A stretch of 64,000 nucleotides of DNA from the NCBI GenBank assembly GCA_037975125.1, contig CM075853.1, positions 91,487,794-91,551,793 on the forward strand, given 5' to 3'. Both the position numbers and the translations under genes were made by a program. Below are positions 1 to 13,855 of this stretch, one piece after another (the stretch's first letter is position 1; every line of letters starts with the position of its first letter). Origin of the DNA: Latrodectus hesperus (taxonomy: Eukaryota > Arthropoda > Arachnida > Araneae > Theridiidae). The notes under the pieces are model-generated. The model saw nothing but the letters and a program-made list of their open reading frames with translations. It had not been told where the DNA came from and ran no database searches.

Positions 1-1131
1 GGTAGTTAACGTGATTTACAAAAATCAAAATAATTAAGTACACAATGCATGTATATATAAATGCAAAAATTCAAAAACATTTTTATTCAGAATTTCTGTA
101 TGTGGGATATATATTTTAAAAATAATATTACTATTCTTTTAAAAATCATAATTTTTAAAAGAATAAGTGACGTAAGCCAAAAACTGTTTTTATATTAAAA
201 CTTTTATATCCAGAACTTTTAATTTTTCATTGGATAGGAGAAGAAACCAAATATTAGTTATTACGAATAATTATCATGTTTTATGGATCAACGTTTATTA
301 ATATTTAGGAATGAAGTCCAGTTTAATTCATATAAAATATTTTTGATTTCTAAGGAATCATTCGCATGATGTATTTTAATATGATTTTACTTGACAACAT
401 ATAATGATTTCTATTAGTACATATGATTTAAAACTTATGATTCATGAGCACATTATTGTGTGTAAACTTTTATTTCCTGCGCTGTAAGAACAAAAAGAAT
501 TTATTTTTCAGAAGAAAAAGATTTTTTGGATAAAGAAACGGAGTTGTAAAATTATTCTCCTTATTCATTTATTGCTGACCTCATAGTACATTAATAGCAG
601 AATATCAAAAGAAAATTGGGTTACCTTACGTTATTAAAAGAAAATTCATTGAAGGAAGTCAAGTCATGGATAAATATTTAACTAACAATTTCTGTACAAA
701 TAACGTAAATTATTTAAGTTTAATCTCAATGCTTTTTTCACACAATTTTTGCAGAAAAATCAATAAATCAATAGAGATATTAATATTTGTTATTTTGTTA
801 CATGGCAACATTCTTTGTTTCCACATTCTTATTTATTTTTTCTAAAATTATAAAAAAAACTACCTAAATATCTAATTTTTGTATCAAATAATTAAGGAAT
901 TGTTGGGAAATTTAATACACTTTGTTGAATATATAAGAAAAAAATTTCTTTAAATAATTTAGATACTCACAATAGATTTCTATTTCTTGAACACATTGGA
1001 AATAATATATACTAGTCTTTACCAGAAAGAAGACTATTGAACATCACGCTATTCTTCAATTTTGTCGATTTTTAAAAGATTGCAAAAAATGTCCTTCAAT
1101 AAGACAAGAGAAAAAGCTGATGTCCTTTGTG
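1..1131. other. AT-rich intergenic DNA
   Basis: No gene, RNA gene or recognisable element is visible. The stretch is long runs of A and T with frequent stops in all frames. Confidence 0.7.
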
Positions 1132-1385
1132 TTATTGCAGAAGTATCATAGTTGATAAGAGAAAACGCAATCCAACCAGACAAGATGGCGTTTCTCATGC
1201 AGTAAATTTCATGACTTGGGCAGATACACAAAAAAGAAGAAACAGAGGAAACGTTTATTTCCAGCCATTATTCTCCAGCATCTTCTTATTGAAAAAGGGC
1301 ATTATTTGTCTAAGAGACAATAACTTCTTTCAAATGTTACATTTTTTGTCGTGATAGGAAGCATTAAAGAAGTTTCGGAAAATAT
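1132..1385 (+). repeat. Dispersed repeat R1, copy 1
   Basis: This block is less AT-rich than its surroundings and aligns by eye with 34494-34745 in the same orientation. Anchor matches are CAATCCAACCAGACAAGATG here against CTATTCAACCAGATAAGACA there, then GGGCAGATACACAAAAAAG against GAGCAAATACATAAAATAA, then TCTTATTGAAAAAGGGCATT against TCTTATTGAAAAATGCATTA. The similarity holds over about 250 bp. A 75-codon open frame crosses it but the second copy does not preserve that frame, so I treat it as a non-coding repeat. Its class is unknown: no terminal repeats, tail or target duplication were seen. Confidence 0.6.
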
Positions 1386-4458
<3,073 letters not shown>

Positions 4459-7400
4459 GCTTCTGAATATAAATTCAGAATAAACTCTTTTAATTTGCAA
4501 GTATATTTTCTTTAAAATATGTATTCAGAAAGACCAGGAGTAAAATAATGAAATATTTTGATGCGTCCCAAACTCCACTCAAAGTTTATGTAATTTACAT
4601 ATGAATGAAAAATAAATGCCTTATTGTACATAACATTAGTTATTCAACCTCTTCTAATGCCTTATATAAGTTTAATGTGTAATTAATGAAGTATAACAAA
4701 TGTTCCTCATAAGTATACTGATGGAAATAATCCTAAGCACCAGCTTCGAAATATTTAACTATCTTCATCCACAGAGAGTATTTTAAGATAAAGAAGGGAT
4801 TACTCCTTCGCGCATGATTCTTAAAGGTCAAAGATGAATAGTTAATTAATGAAAGAAGTTGTAAAGTGTCTCCACCCAGAATGAAATAACTTATTTAAAG
4901 ATACAAAGTGAATAAATCACTGCTAAAATCTCTTCTTATTGTCGTAGTGCTCCTCATAACAAAACTAATCCTTCCTCAATTATTTTTGCAAACACATTAC
5001 TTTATATATTCATGTGAGTTATAAATACGCTAATATTTGTTAATTTAGGATAAATAATTGTAAAATATTTAATTATTCCAAAGTACATAATATGAACTGT
5101 TATGACTTCAAGATTGATTTAAGGCTTTGACTATAGGTAACAAAATCATCTCTATTTATTTCTTTTTTTATCGAGTTCTAAAATGTAGTAAAATAATATA
5201 AAATAGCTCTTTTAACAAATACTAGAGGTTCACTATTTAAAATAGCTTAATTTTTCATTAAAGTATAAATAATGCTATATTTCACCAATTAAATTTAAGG
5301 AAAACAGTAATATAATTTTTAATTAAACTTAAACAATAAATCTTCAAAACTGTAATTAAGAAATGAAATTATAGTTTTAGACAGCAAAATAACGTCATAT
5401 GTACAGTTATTTAAAATTGGGATCTTTGAAAAGGCTTAGGAATATTATTAAAAGCAATTCAATTGAAACTTAAAGTTTTTTCTTAAATATTTTATAATCA
5501 AATCAATGTTTTATTTCATGGCTAAAAATGATTTAATATTACTCGTTTTTTTCGAATAAAACAGGATGTATAAAAATAATTTATCTGTATTTATTTCATT
5601 TAAATAATTACATAGTTGAATTATGAAAATACTATCATTCAACTTTTATATATAATATACATAACAATTTTTACAATATTAAAATACATAAAATTTTAAT
5701 AAAATATCAGAAATTGTGGATGAATGATCATTTTAACTTTTCAATAGACATTCTTTCTTCAACTTATTGCAATGCATTTTATAATTTTAAGGAAATATTA
5801 GAAAAGCCTCTTCCTTTGGTAATTTCTATGAAGAAATAATTTATTTCTAATATTTCCCTAAATGTATATTTTCTGAAGTATGTTCCAGCTTTTATATCTA
5901 TTATAAATAATTAAAAAAGTACAAATTACATTTTTGAAACCCTGAAAGGAATTACATTTATGAACTATTAAAATAATTTTCTTCTGAAATTAGTACGTAT
6001 TATAATTATGATGCATAGTAACTAATCAAAAATCATATTTTCTATCAATGAAAGATTTCAATAATAAACATTTCTCTTGATAATTTTTTATACATTAACT
6101 GAAATATAGAAAAATGATCAGCATTACAATTTCCTTTATATCTCTCACTTTTTCACTTTAGTATTTTTCTCATATTAATTATTTTATTAAATAAATTTAA
6201 CAAAACTCAATTTTTTTCTATAAAATAAAAAACAGTATCATATTAAAATTTATTTTAATTATTTTTTATTCAAAATTTCTACTTTAAAATGGGTTGAATT
6301 TCTTATCCCATTTCATAAATTAATTTTGAAGGATACCCCATTAAAATATTTTTGTCTAGATTTATTTGAATAGTGCAAAGCAAATATATTTTAAATCTTA
6401 AATGACATGCTTTATTTTAAAATTTCTTTTACACTTATATTTTGTAAATGTGACACAATTGCAATTTAACTTACAATTTCTTAAAGAGTTCTTGAACAAA
6501 TTTGTAAATATTTTCCCTATACCAACAGCATATTTGTTTACTATACTAATTATATATTTTTTTACTGGAAGTTGATAAATTGATATGTATATTCAAAATT
6601 TTTCTCCACTAAGCCAAGTTTTAATTTTTATTAAAAAAATTAAAAGAAATTTAAATATGTATATGTTATATATAGTTCAAAACTTTATATTTGTTATAAA
6701 CTAAATTATTTGACATTTATTTCTTTAAAGAATTAAAATTCAAGTATTTCAGAATGTTGATGCTTATTAATTGAAAAATATATTTTTTAAAAGTGATAAT
6801 TTTATTTTATTCATCAAGAAAGTAGAATATGTATTTTTTTCATAAAACACGTACTTCTATGAATGGCAATTTGAAAATAATTTAGCTCTACTTGGTTTCG
6901 CTTAAAATATAAACATTACTTTTTGAGTGATTATCAAATTTAGATGTTAAAACCACAATGTTAATTATTTTTAAAATAAATGTGCTAATTAATAATGATA
7001 TTTGGTTCATATTTATATTGTAAACCACAAATGAAATCTTAAATAAATTTAAATTTTAAGTGAAATTAAATCTGTATGATTAAAATCTAATTTATTTCAA
7101 TATAAAAGATGAAAAATAATGAAATAAATAATTTTTAGCAATAAGAATAGTACAGAATTTTATCTCAGAATCTTTATTGAATAAGTAAAGATTTTAAGTA
7201 ATATTCATTATAGCATTTATTTCATTAATAAGACAGTTCATTATATATTTTCATATAAATAGTAAATTCAATTTTTATCTTAAATATAAACCTTATAAAT
7301 TTTGATTTGAAAACCAAGTTAACGTGTCCACTATTAAAAAACAAGATTTTTATGTGAATTGTAGGAATATTTCTTAATAGTTGGAATAAATATAATAAAA

Positions 7401-8260
7401 TAATACTGCTCAATTTTGCTGCACAAAATTCTTATTTTATCGAAGAATATTTAGTTTTAGTGTGAAGAGAATAAATTCTTATGAATAAAAATCAAAAACT
7501 GATAACTTTTCAAATTATAGATTATAATAATGCTTACTGTCAAAGAGAAAAAAGGAAATTCTAATTTCTTATCAAGCTGAATTGTTTATTAAAGTAAATA
7601 TATGAAAAAAAGGAAGACAATTTAGTGTTAATTACAATATTTTACTAATATGAAGCCATAATTGTCTCTGTTTCACAGTTTAAAATTCGCTATCACCAAA
7701 AATTTATATCTCTGGATTAGATAAAGTCATTTCTTATTTTAATTTCGTTTTCCTTAACTGGCCGAAAATGTTAAAAATTATTTATCTATCATTAGACTTA
7801 ATATAAGTTATTTTGAAATTTTGGAAATGGTTTTCATTTTTAATTTTTAATCACTAAGTGGAAAGTGCTATTTTTTAAACACGAATACGAATTGAAAAGC
7901 CCCCAATTCTGTACAGATGTAAAAGAACTAAACAAATATGTTCATATTCAAGAAGCCAAGTTTTGTTTGTTGAAAAAGTCCAAAAACATGCGCAATAATA
8001 CCCAGCAATATGCTTAAGTCAACTACTGATAAGCTTAGATAAAACATGTTTAGGACTTTGGTACGATTTGTTTCTAGATAAACGAAGTTCTACAGTTCTA
8101 GTAAAAGAGTGGAAGATCCTAATCTTTGTCATGTCATTGATTGAAATGATATAGGACTCAATTACAAATGTTTTCCATTACCTTTCATTTATTTTCTACC
8201 ATCTTATGATAATGGCAAACAGTAAGTTTAGAAGAATTATATCCAGTCATGAATTGGTAG
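4459..8260. other. AT-rich intergenic DNA
   Basis: No gene recognised. The block around 4710-4900 and the part after 7860 have more G and C than the rest and may be old element remnants, but I could not classify either. The part after 7860 leads into the decayed transposase that starts near 8261. Confidence 0.6.
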
Positions 8261-8545
8261 TATTTCCTGTGGAATGTTATAGGTCATTCTTTAAGCCAAG
8301 CAGAATTCAAGATTGACCACGCTATGTTTGCAATGACACTAAGAGAAATACCATTCTTCAGTGTCTGTTGTAAGCTATACAGAAATGTGTGCTTCTCCAT
8401 TTATCTAATTCAAAGACGCATAATTAAAATGGTGCCAAAAGATTTAAATATTCAAAATTTTGAAGGTTTTAAATGGGTTGTATCTGTTTTTGGAAAGACA
8501 TAATTTCAGGTAAGAGAAGCCTGATGAAAATCATATAAACATCTA

Positions 8546-8813
8546 AAATCTGTGACACGACAGATGTGGGCCAAGGCCTACAGCGCCCATCTCTGTTTTC
8601 GTGACCGAGAGGCACTGGGGTGTGAAACATTTGTCCTGATTAGGTGATCAGCCTAATGCAAAACCCCCAGTGTTTTGTTCCCAAGCATACTTGGTACTCA
8701 GTTTTTCGATCCACTGAAAGGATGAATGGCTGAGTCGACCTTGTCTAGCCCGAGAATTGAACCTCGGACCTGTGCCTTGGGAGCGTGAAACGCTACCACT
8801 AAGCCACCGGGCT
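8546..8813 (-). mobile_element. tRNA-derived SINE, family A, full length
   Basis: A 268-bp insert flanked by a perfect 15-bp direct repeat, TCATATAAACATCTA, at 8531-8545 and 8814-8828. Read on the minus strand it starts AGCCCGGTGGCTTAGTGG, the shape of a tRNA 5' end with an A box, and carries a B box, then CTCGGGCT, which closes the tRNA-like head. About 200 bp of non-tRNA body follow and end near ACAGATTT with no clear poly(A). SINEs are transcribed by RNA polymerase III and copied by a partner LINE. The perfect duplication argues for a fairly recent insertion into the older transposase remnant around it. An apparent 71-codon minus-strand frame across it is spurious. Confidence 0.93.
8753..8806 (-). 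promoter_or_regulatory. Internal Pol III promoter (A and B boxes) of SINE A
   Basis: On the minus strand the A box TGGCTTAGTGG lies at 8806-8796 and the B box GGTTCAATTCT at 8763-8753. Both fit the eukaryotic tRNA gene consensus closely, with normal A-to-B spacing. The B box has a T where the last C is usual. Confidence 0.85.
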
Positions 8814-9302
8814 TCATATAAACATCTAGTGGGAACAATATAATAGCAATTTCCAATCATCACTTCTGTAAGGTGGAAGATTGATGGTTTAAAAAAGATT
8901 TTGTTGGACTATTTTATTGATGTCTCGCTGTGGTCTCTGTGTCTTATTTGGGATAAAATTTCATTTATCGTTGAAGACTACAAGTTCTGACTATAAATGG
9001 TATATTTATTATAATAAGTCCTGTTTTAATTTGAATGGATGTACTATGTTAGTTCATTTAGCTTTTATTGGCGATTAACTGTTTAGTAAGGGGATTATAC
9101 AAATCAAACTGTTTGAAGTTTCTTCTTATCTAAATATCATTGAAAATATTTGAAATGAAAACTACCATGGTATCTGAGGAATTTTTTTCTTTAAGCTAGA
9201 TAAATGGTTGTAGCTCTTCAAGGGAATTAGCAATTATTCGATTTCACTTTAATTCAACCCTTTGAAGACAGTGCCACCAAATACAGTAACTTTGCGGATG
9301 AT

Positions 9303-11660
9303 AGGTACTCACGTATTCTGAGAGAATGTTTTCATATGCATGATTTCAACTATTTATTATTTTGTCATGATTTGTAATAATGACTTTAACTATACAATTT
9401 ATAAAAATTCATTACTATTTTTATTTTCGTCAACAAATTTTTCTTTTTCTTTCATGAATAAATATATTTGAGACTTTTACTTGAAGGACTCGTGTAATTA
9501 AAAGAAATAATTGCGAATTGTTTTACATCGTACATGTATGTGCTTTGATTTTAGAGCTGTTAATTGCAATATGATATAGGAATTTAACAATTAACTGAAG
9601 TGTCAATTAATTCCAATCCTACGATATTAGAAGATAAAAGCCAATCAAGATATTAATTGCCTTATAAAAATCAAGTCTATATAGATAGAGTTATTAAAAA
9701 TTAATAAAATAATCAAGAAATTGTTTCGCAACTTAAAAATTATTAAATCAAAAAGTAAAATATTTACAATAAATCATAAATATTTAATCAATTTAATTTT
9801 ACACACACAAGTAAGAGCGCTTTTATATCAAAATATTACATTTATTAATATATAAATGATATATAAATATTACATTTATATATCACTTATTATAATATTA
9901 CACATTTATAAATATTACATTTCTTAATATATAATTTAAATTCTTAATGTATAAATGAAAGAGATAAATATAAGTACCTAGTAGCTAATCACATACTTTT
10001 CTCTTACTAAGCTTTCGTCGAATGCGCTTACTATAGCTAAGTTCTCTACTCAATACATACTACTTAATAACTATCTACAACTAGTAAATGGGAAAAAGGT
10101 TGTAAAATATCATCAGATACACACAAACGGTTTTATGTTATTTTATATTTACATAAACTGTGCCCTTAAAATGATTTCTAAGTTACTCTTAGAATGGAAA
10201 CGATTTTTTTAATTTCCTTTAGTAAATATGCAGGCAAATAATTACACTTCATTTACTTCTACCATTTTATTGTTTTTCAGGAAAACATATTTTAGCAATT
10301 TTTCCATAAATACAATTTTTTATGTTATCTTATTATAAGATAAATTGGTTTAACTTAGTTGAATTTTATTATATATATGGTAATTTTTAAACTATTAAAA
10401 ATATTGATTTACTACGACAAAAAAGATTTTTTTGTTAATATTGATATGGCAAGGTATTTAAATCTATTTGCAACTACAAAATTCTGATAATAGTGAATTC
10501 AGGAAAATTACTCTTTTTGATTTTTATATATTTTCGTAGATTATAAGTCCATGCAATAAATTTTATTTTTATAACTAATATATATTAAGTTACTTTGCCA
10601 TGCATTTACCAAAATATTTTCACGATACATTTACGACACATTTTCATGTTTCTTTTTTTTGATAAATAATTTGTGGAATAGAAACATTTTGAGATTATTT
10701 AGTAAATGAAAAGGAAATGATTTATTTCTTCATTTTTCTAAATTGAAATCTTACTTACATCATAATAAAGAACGAATTATATTATTTAAACGATTTCCTA
10801 TCTATTTAAGTTTATTTGCATATTCTAAAAAATGATACACCTTCCTAATAAGTGAAACCAACTTTTTTTAAGGAGTTTCATTGATTACTGGCTTATGGTC
10901 TTTGTGATGAAATTATGAAATAGATGAATATTACTTTAATGTTAAATACACTAAGCACATGAAATTTATTTAATGTTACAATAAAAATATTAGTGACAAT
11001 GTTTCCTTCATGATTAACAACAAAGCAAATATCTTTTAATTTAAGCTATACATATTATGCATAGAAATCAATAAAAATTTAATACATTGGAAAATTCTTC
11101 CAATATTTTTTTAAACTCTTGTTTTAAAAATGCTAAATAAATTCTTTTTGATAGTAATAATTGTGTAGGGATTTAAAGGTAAAAGACTAAGAAACATTGC
11201 GTGTTTGGAGCAATTTCCAATTTTCACGTCTAACACTGCACAATTATCTTGCCAACTTAAATTACGCCACTACGCACAATAACTATTTACCAAGTTACAA
11301 TTAATATCCAGTTACAACTTTACAATAACTCGCTATTTTAAATTTCAAATAACAAAATTTTTTGAATATTTCATTACATACTATATCCTAAAGTGCCCAG
11401 AAACACAACGTTTCCACCTCAAGAATGTTTCGGAGCAAACAGGCGCTCGTTTTCTAAAATCCTGGTGCCAAATACTTATCCAGTCACTGAACTACCTATA
11501 CGCACAAGGGCTCTTGAACTGTGCAGTCATATTTATATTCCAACTAATATTCATCTGTGCAAACTCCGACTTCGAGTAATGATAACACCCATTATCAATC
11601 ATTATTTTGTTCTTTTACGCAGTGAACTATTTAACCAACAGTTGTGAAAAATCTATGACT
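9303..11660. other. AT-rich intergenic DNA with a mixed-composition block at its end
   Basis: No gene recognised. Around 9830-9960 the phrase ATATTACATTTAT and close variants recur several times, a degenerate short repeat. From about 11200 the composition becomes less AT-rich, and an 84-codon open frame (11393-11647) lies there, without homology I recognise. It directly abuts the R2 repeat copy and may be part of the same larger element. Confidence 0.55.
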
Positions 11661-11866
11661 CCAAATTCTGAATTTTTTTGGAGATGAAGAAATATTGCCA
11701 AGATAACGCAAATACTAGGGTTACCAAAATTGAATTTTCTGCATACTTCTTATAGGTATTCATTTACATGACGTAATAAAAATGAGGTTGCCAGATACAT
11801 AAAAAATCCGCCAAAAAACCGCCAAGCTCAGAATTTGGCACCCAGGATTATACGGCACCTGTGTCG
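11661..11866 (-). repeat. Dispersed repeat R2, copy 1
   Basis: Read on the minus strand, this block aligns by eye with 57141-57370 on the plus strand. Shared anchors in order are CCGTATAATCCTGGGTGCC against CTGTATAATCCAAGGATGC, ATGTATCTGGCAACCTC against ATGTATCTTGCAACCTA, TTTTTATTACGTCATG against TTTTTATTACGTTATA, and CTTGGCAATATTTCTTCATC against CTTGGAAACATTTCTTCATC. The two copies are inverted relative to each other and about 45 kb apart. I recognise no terminal repeats or coding potential, so the class is unknown. It may continue towards 11200, where the composition stays unusual. Confidence 0.72.
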
Positions 11867-12290
11867 AATCAGTATTAAGATCAAATACACTATAAACTTT
11901 CGGACACTAATAATTATCTAAACTTTAATAATTTTAATTGGGATTTTTGTCTCTTATTCAATTTTATTAATTTAAATCTCGTTTGTATTAATGTGTAATT
12001 TACTGAGATTACATAGTATCTATTTCTCTGTATCGTATAGATTACATTCTCTGTATCGGAGCAATATGACTCTAATTTGTGCATATTGTGTCTTTACAGT
12101 AAATGCTCTAATGCTGTCAGGGAGATGTGTTACAGTACGGGGATTTCTGAGCTGTGTGCTTTCTGTCTGTCGATAAATACTTACTACACAGATTTATTAA
12201 TATACTAATTACTAGAAACTAATATCATAAAGATTGCATAATAAGAAACAAATTTAAATTAAGAACTATGCAGTCTACAACGTGAAGATT

Positions 12291-12722
12291 GGGCAATAAA
12301 ACTAAATCTGTAACGTAAATAAAATGTATTTTCATGAAATCTAGAATTTTAATTAACCGTTCATTGGTGGCCACTTTAAAAACTACAGTGTAGCGTAGTT
12401 TAAGACTGCACTGAACCTGGTAATAATGTCCATTAAAAAGAAATAAAAAAACTATAGTGTAGCGAAGTATTGATCTGCATTAAACCGGGCAATAGAGCTA
12501 AATCTGTACCGTAAAAAATGCATATTTATGAAAACTAGAAATTTAGTTAACCGAATTGTAATCTTCACTTTAAAAAAACTGCAGTATAGCTCAGTTTAGT
12601 TCTGAAATCAAACCGGGAAATTAAGCAAAATATGTAGCATAAATATAATATAATTTTATAAAAACTAAAATTTTAATTAATTGGCTGTAGTACCCATCTT
12701 AATAAAAATAATGAAACGAATT
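12291..12722 (+). repeat. Diverged ~128-bp tandem repeat array
   Basis: Units begin at a GGGCAAT or GGGAAAT phrase at 12291, 12487 and 12615, with a 69-bp partial unit starting at 12418. Each full unit carries an AAATCTGTAACGTAAA-like block, a CTAGAATTTTAATTAACCG-like block, then a CACTTTAAAAACTACAGTGT-like block and CACTGAACC or AAACC at the end. Units are clearly diverged, so the array is old. Unit lengths are 127, 69 (partial), 128 and about 108 bp. It may be a remnant of a satellite or of an internal repeat of a larger element. Confidence 0.8.
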
Positions 12723-13098
12723 ATGTCGTACAAGCGAAGTCGGACGAGGTAAGCCCGTTTGATGCATTTTATTGCCCATACTAAATGATAGTTCTTAGTC
12801 TATTTAAAAATTTGAACAAAATAGATATGACGTAATTTAAGAAAATACTCTCAAGAACATGGGAAAACCGAAAGCATTTAGTTGAAATTTAAAAATTACA
12901 GCTGTTAAAATAGGATATCACTCATTAAATAGAAAAATAATAAAAAATAAATAATTTTTAATACATTATGGATTTTTGAAAAGATGACTTCACTGAAATG
13001 AGTGAAAAAACACATTAAATATCAAAATTAATAAATATCTTGAAAATGGGGTAAAAGTAATTTTAAAATATTAGTGAATTTTCTGTGATGCAAATGTT

Positions 13099-13842
13099 TT
13101 TTTTTATTTATTTCCAATGGCCGCGATTACAAACAGACCACTGCGCCACAAATACAGAAAGAATAAGTAGACAAGTGAACACAGAAAAGTCTATAAAGCA
13201 CTGAGGATGTCTCGAGCACGCCTGTAGTGATCGTACAAGAAAGGTTCGGATAGTGCTGGACAGCGACGAAGGTGGTGTACGTCCATCTCCTCCCGAAGAT
13301 CGCAGAGCCTGCAGAAAGGTTCTTGGACTATGTTAGTTCTACGTAGGTATTTAAGAAGGCAGTCATGCCTGGTGGCCAAAATGAAGCTCGGCAACAGCCC
13401 TGCGTCTAGGCCATTTAGGGATAAATTGAAGGTTATTCCACCAGGCCTTGTTAGAGTGTCTCTCTGAGAAAAGGTTAAGGACAATGTTCTTCCTCTTTTT
13501 CTTAATGAGCAGCTTGGTATTATTGAGGGGAATTTAATTTATTTATGTTTGTTGGATAGAAGCACCCTGCTTAGCAAGGTAGTCGGCTAACTCATTACCA
13601 GTAACACCGCAGTGTCCTGGAATCCACTGTAACGCAACTTTTTTTGAAAATGTATACAACCCTGTCAGTAGATTTTTGCATTCGAGGATGTCAGAAGAGG
13701 CAGGGGTTGTATTAGAGTCCACTGCGAGAATCGCCGAATTGGAGTCGCAGAAGATGACTGCATTTGTAAAGGTGTTCAAGTGGCAATAGTACGGCTGCGT
13801 TAGAGTCACACGAATGGCAGCTACTTCTCCATCAAAATCAGC
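13099..13842 (-). mobile_element. 5'-truncated non-LTR retrotransposon (LINE), RNase H class
   Basis: This is a 744-bp insert read on the minus strand. It begins inside an RNase H domain, continues through the C-terminal Cys/His region and ends in a 3' UTR with two overlapping AATAAA signals and a short poly(A), seen as a T run at 13097-13105. A 13-bp near-perfect direct repeat flanks it. Truncation of the 5' end is the normal outcome of incomplete LINE reverse transcription. Its G+C content is much higher than the neighbouring DNA. Confidence 0.88.
13191..13842 (-). pseudogene. LINE ORF2 C-terminus: RNase H plus Cys/His domain, frameshifted
   Basis: Read on the minus strand, translation starts in the RNase H fold at DFDGEVAAI, where the Glu matches the second catalytic acid. 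It continues through VIFCDSNSAI, where the Asp matches the third, and WIPGHCGVTGNELADYLA with the conserved His, Asn and final Asp. This frame stops at 13543. After a one-base shift the second part (13484-13191) carries a LATRHDCLLKYL-type stretch and the CRLCDLREEMDVHHLRRC motif, the Cys/His cluster found at the end of such ORF2 proteins. Endonuclease, reverse transcriptase and the first RNase H Asp are missing because of 5' truncation. It cannot be functional. Confidence 0.88.
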
Positions 13843-13855
13843 TGATGTAAATGTT

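Larger units (their letters stand above)
8261..9302 (+). pseudogene. Decayed pogo/Tigger-like transposase, SINE-interrupted
   Basis: Pogo/Tigger transposases are DDE enzymes that cut and paste DNA at TA sites. Here an 80-codon open frame (8261-8503) ends in a stretch with the look of the CENP-B type helix-turn-helix, including KDLNIQNFEGFKW. A SINE (8546-8813) interrupts it. Beyond the SINE, one frame reads DFVGLFY at 8897-8917, comparable to the family's DETGLFY block holding the first catalytic Asp. MVSEEFF at 9167-9187 resembles the MTSELFEEW region. VPPNTVT at 9271-9291 resembles the LPPNTTS block. With the SINE and one target duplication removed, the helix-turn-helix to GLFY spacing is about 50 codons, as expected. 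The second catalytic Asp was not found. Several stops and shifts make it dead. The family call is from motif order only and could be wrong. Confidence 0.5.
13086..13855. repeat. Target-site duplication flanking the LINE copy
   Basis: The direct repeats TGATGCAAATGTT (13086-13098) and TGATGTAAATGTT (13843-13855) match at 12 of 13 positions. They bracket exactly the poly(T) run at one side and the start of recognisable LINE coding sequence at the other, as expected for target-primed reverse transcription. Confidence 0.7.

Noticed and set aside
8648..8863. 71-codon minus-strand open frame
   Set aside because: It lies almost wholly within the tRNA-derived SINE; the sequence is explained by a Pol III element with target duplications.
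11393..11647. 84-codon open frame starting MPRNTTFPPQ
   Set aside because: No family recognised, and it adjoins a dispersed repeat. More likely part of an old element than a gene.
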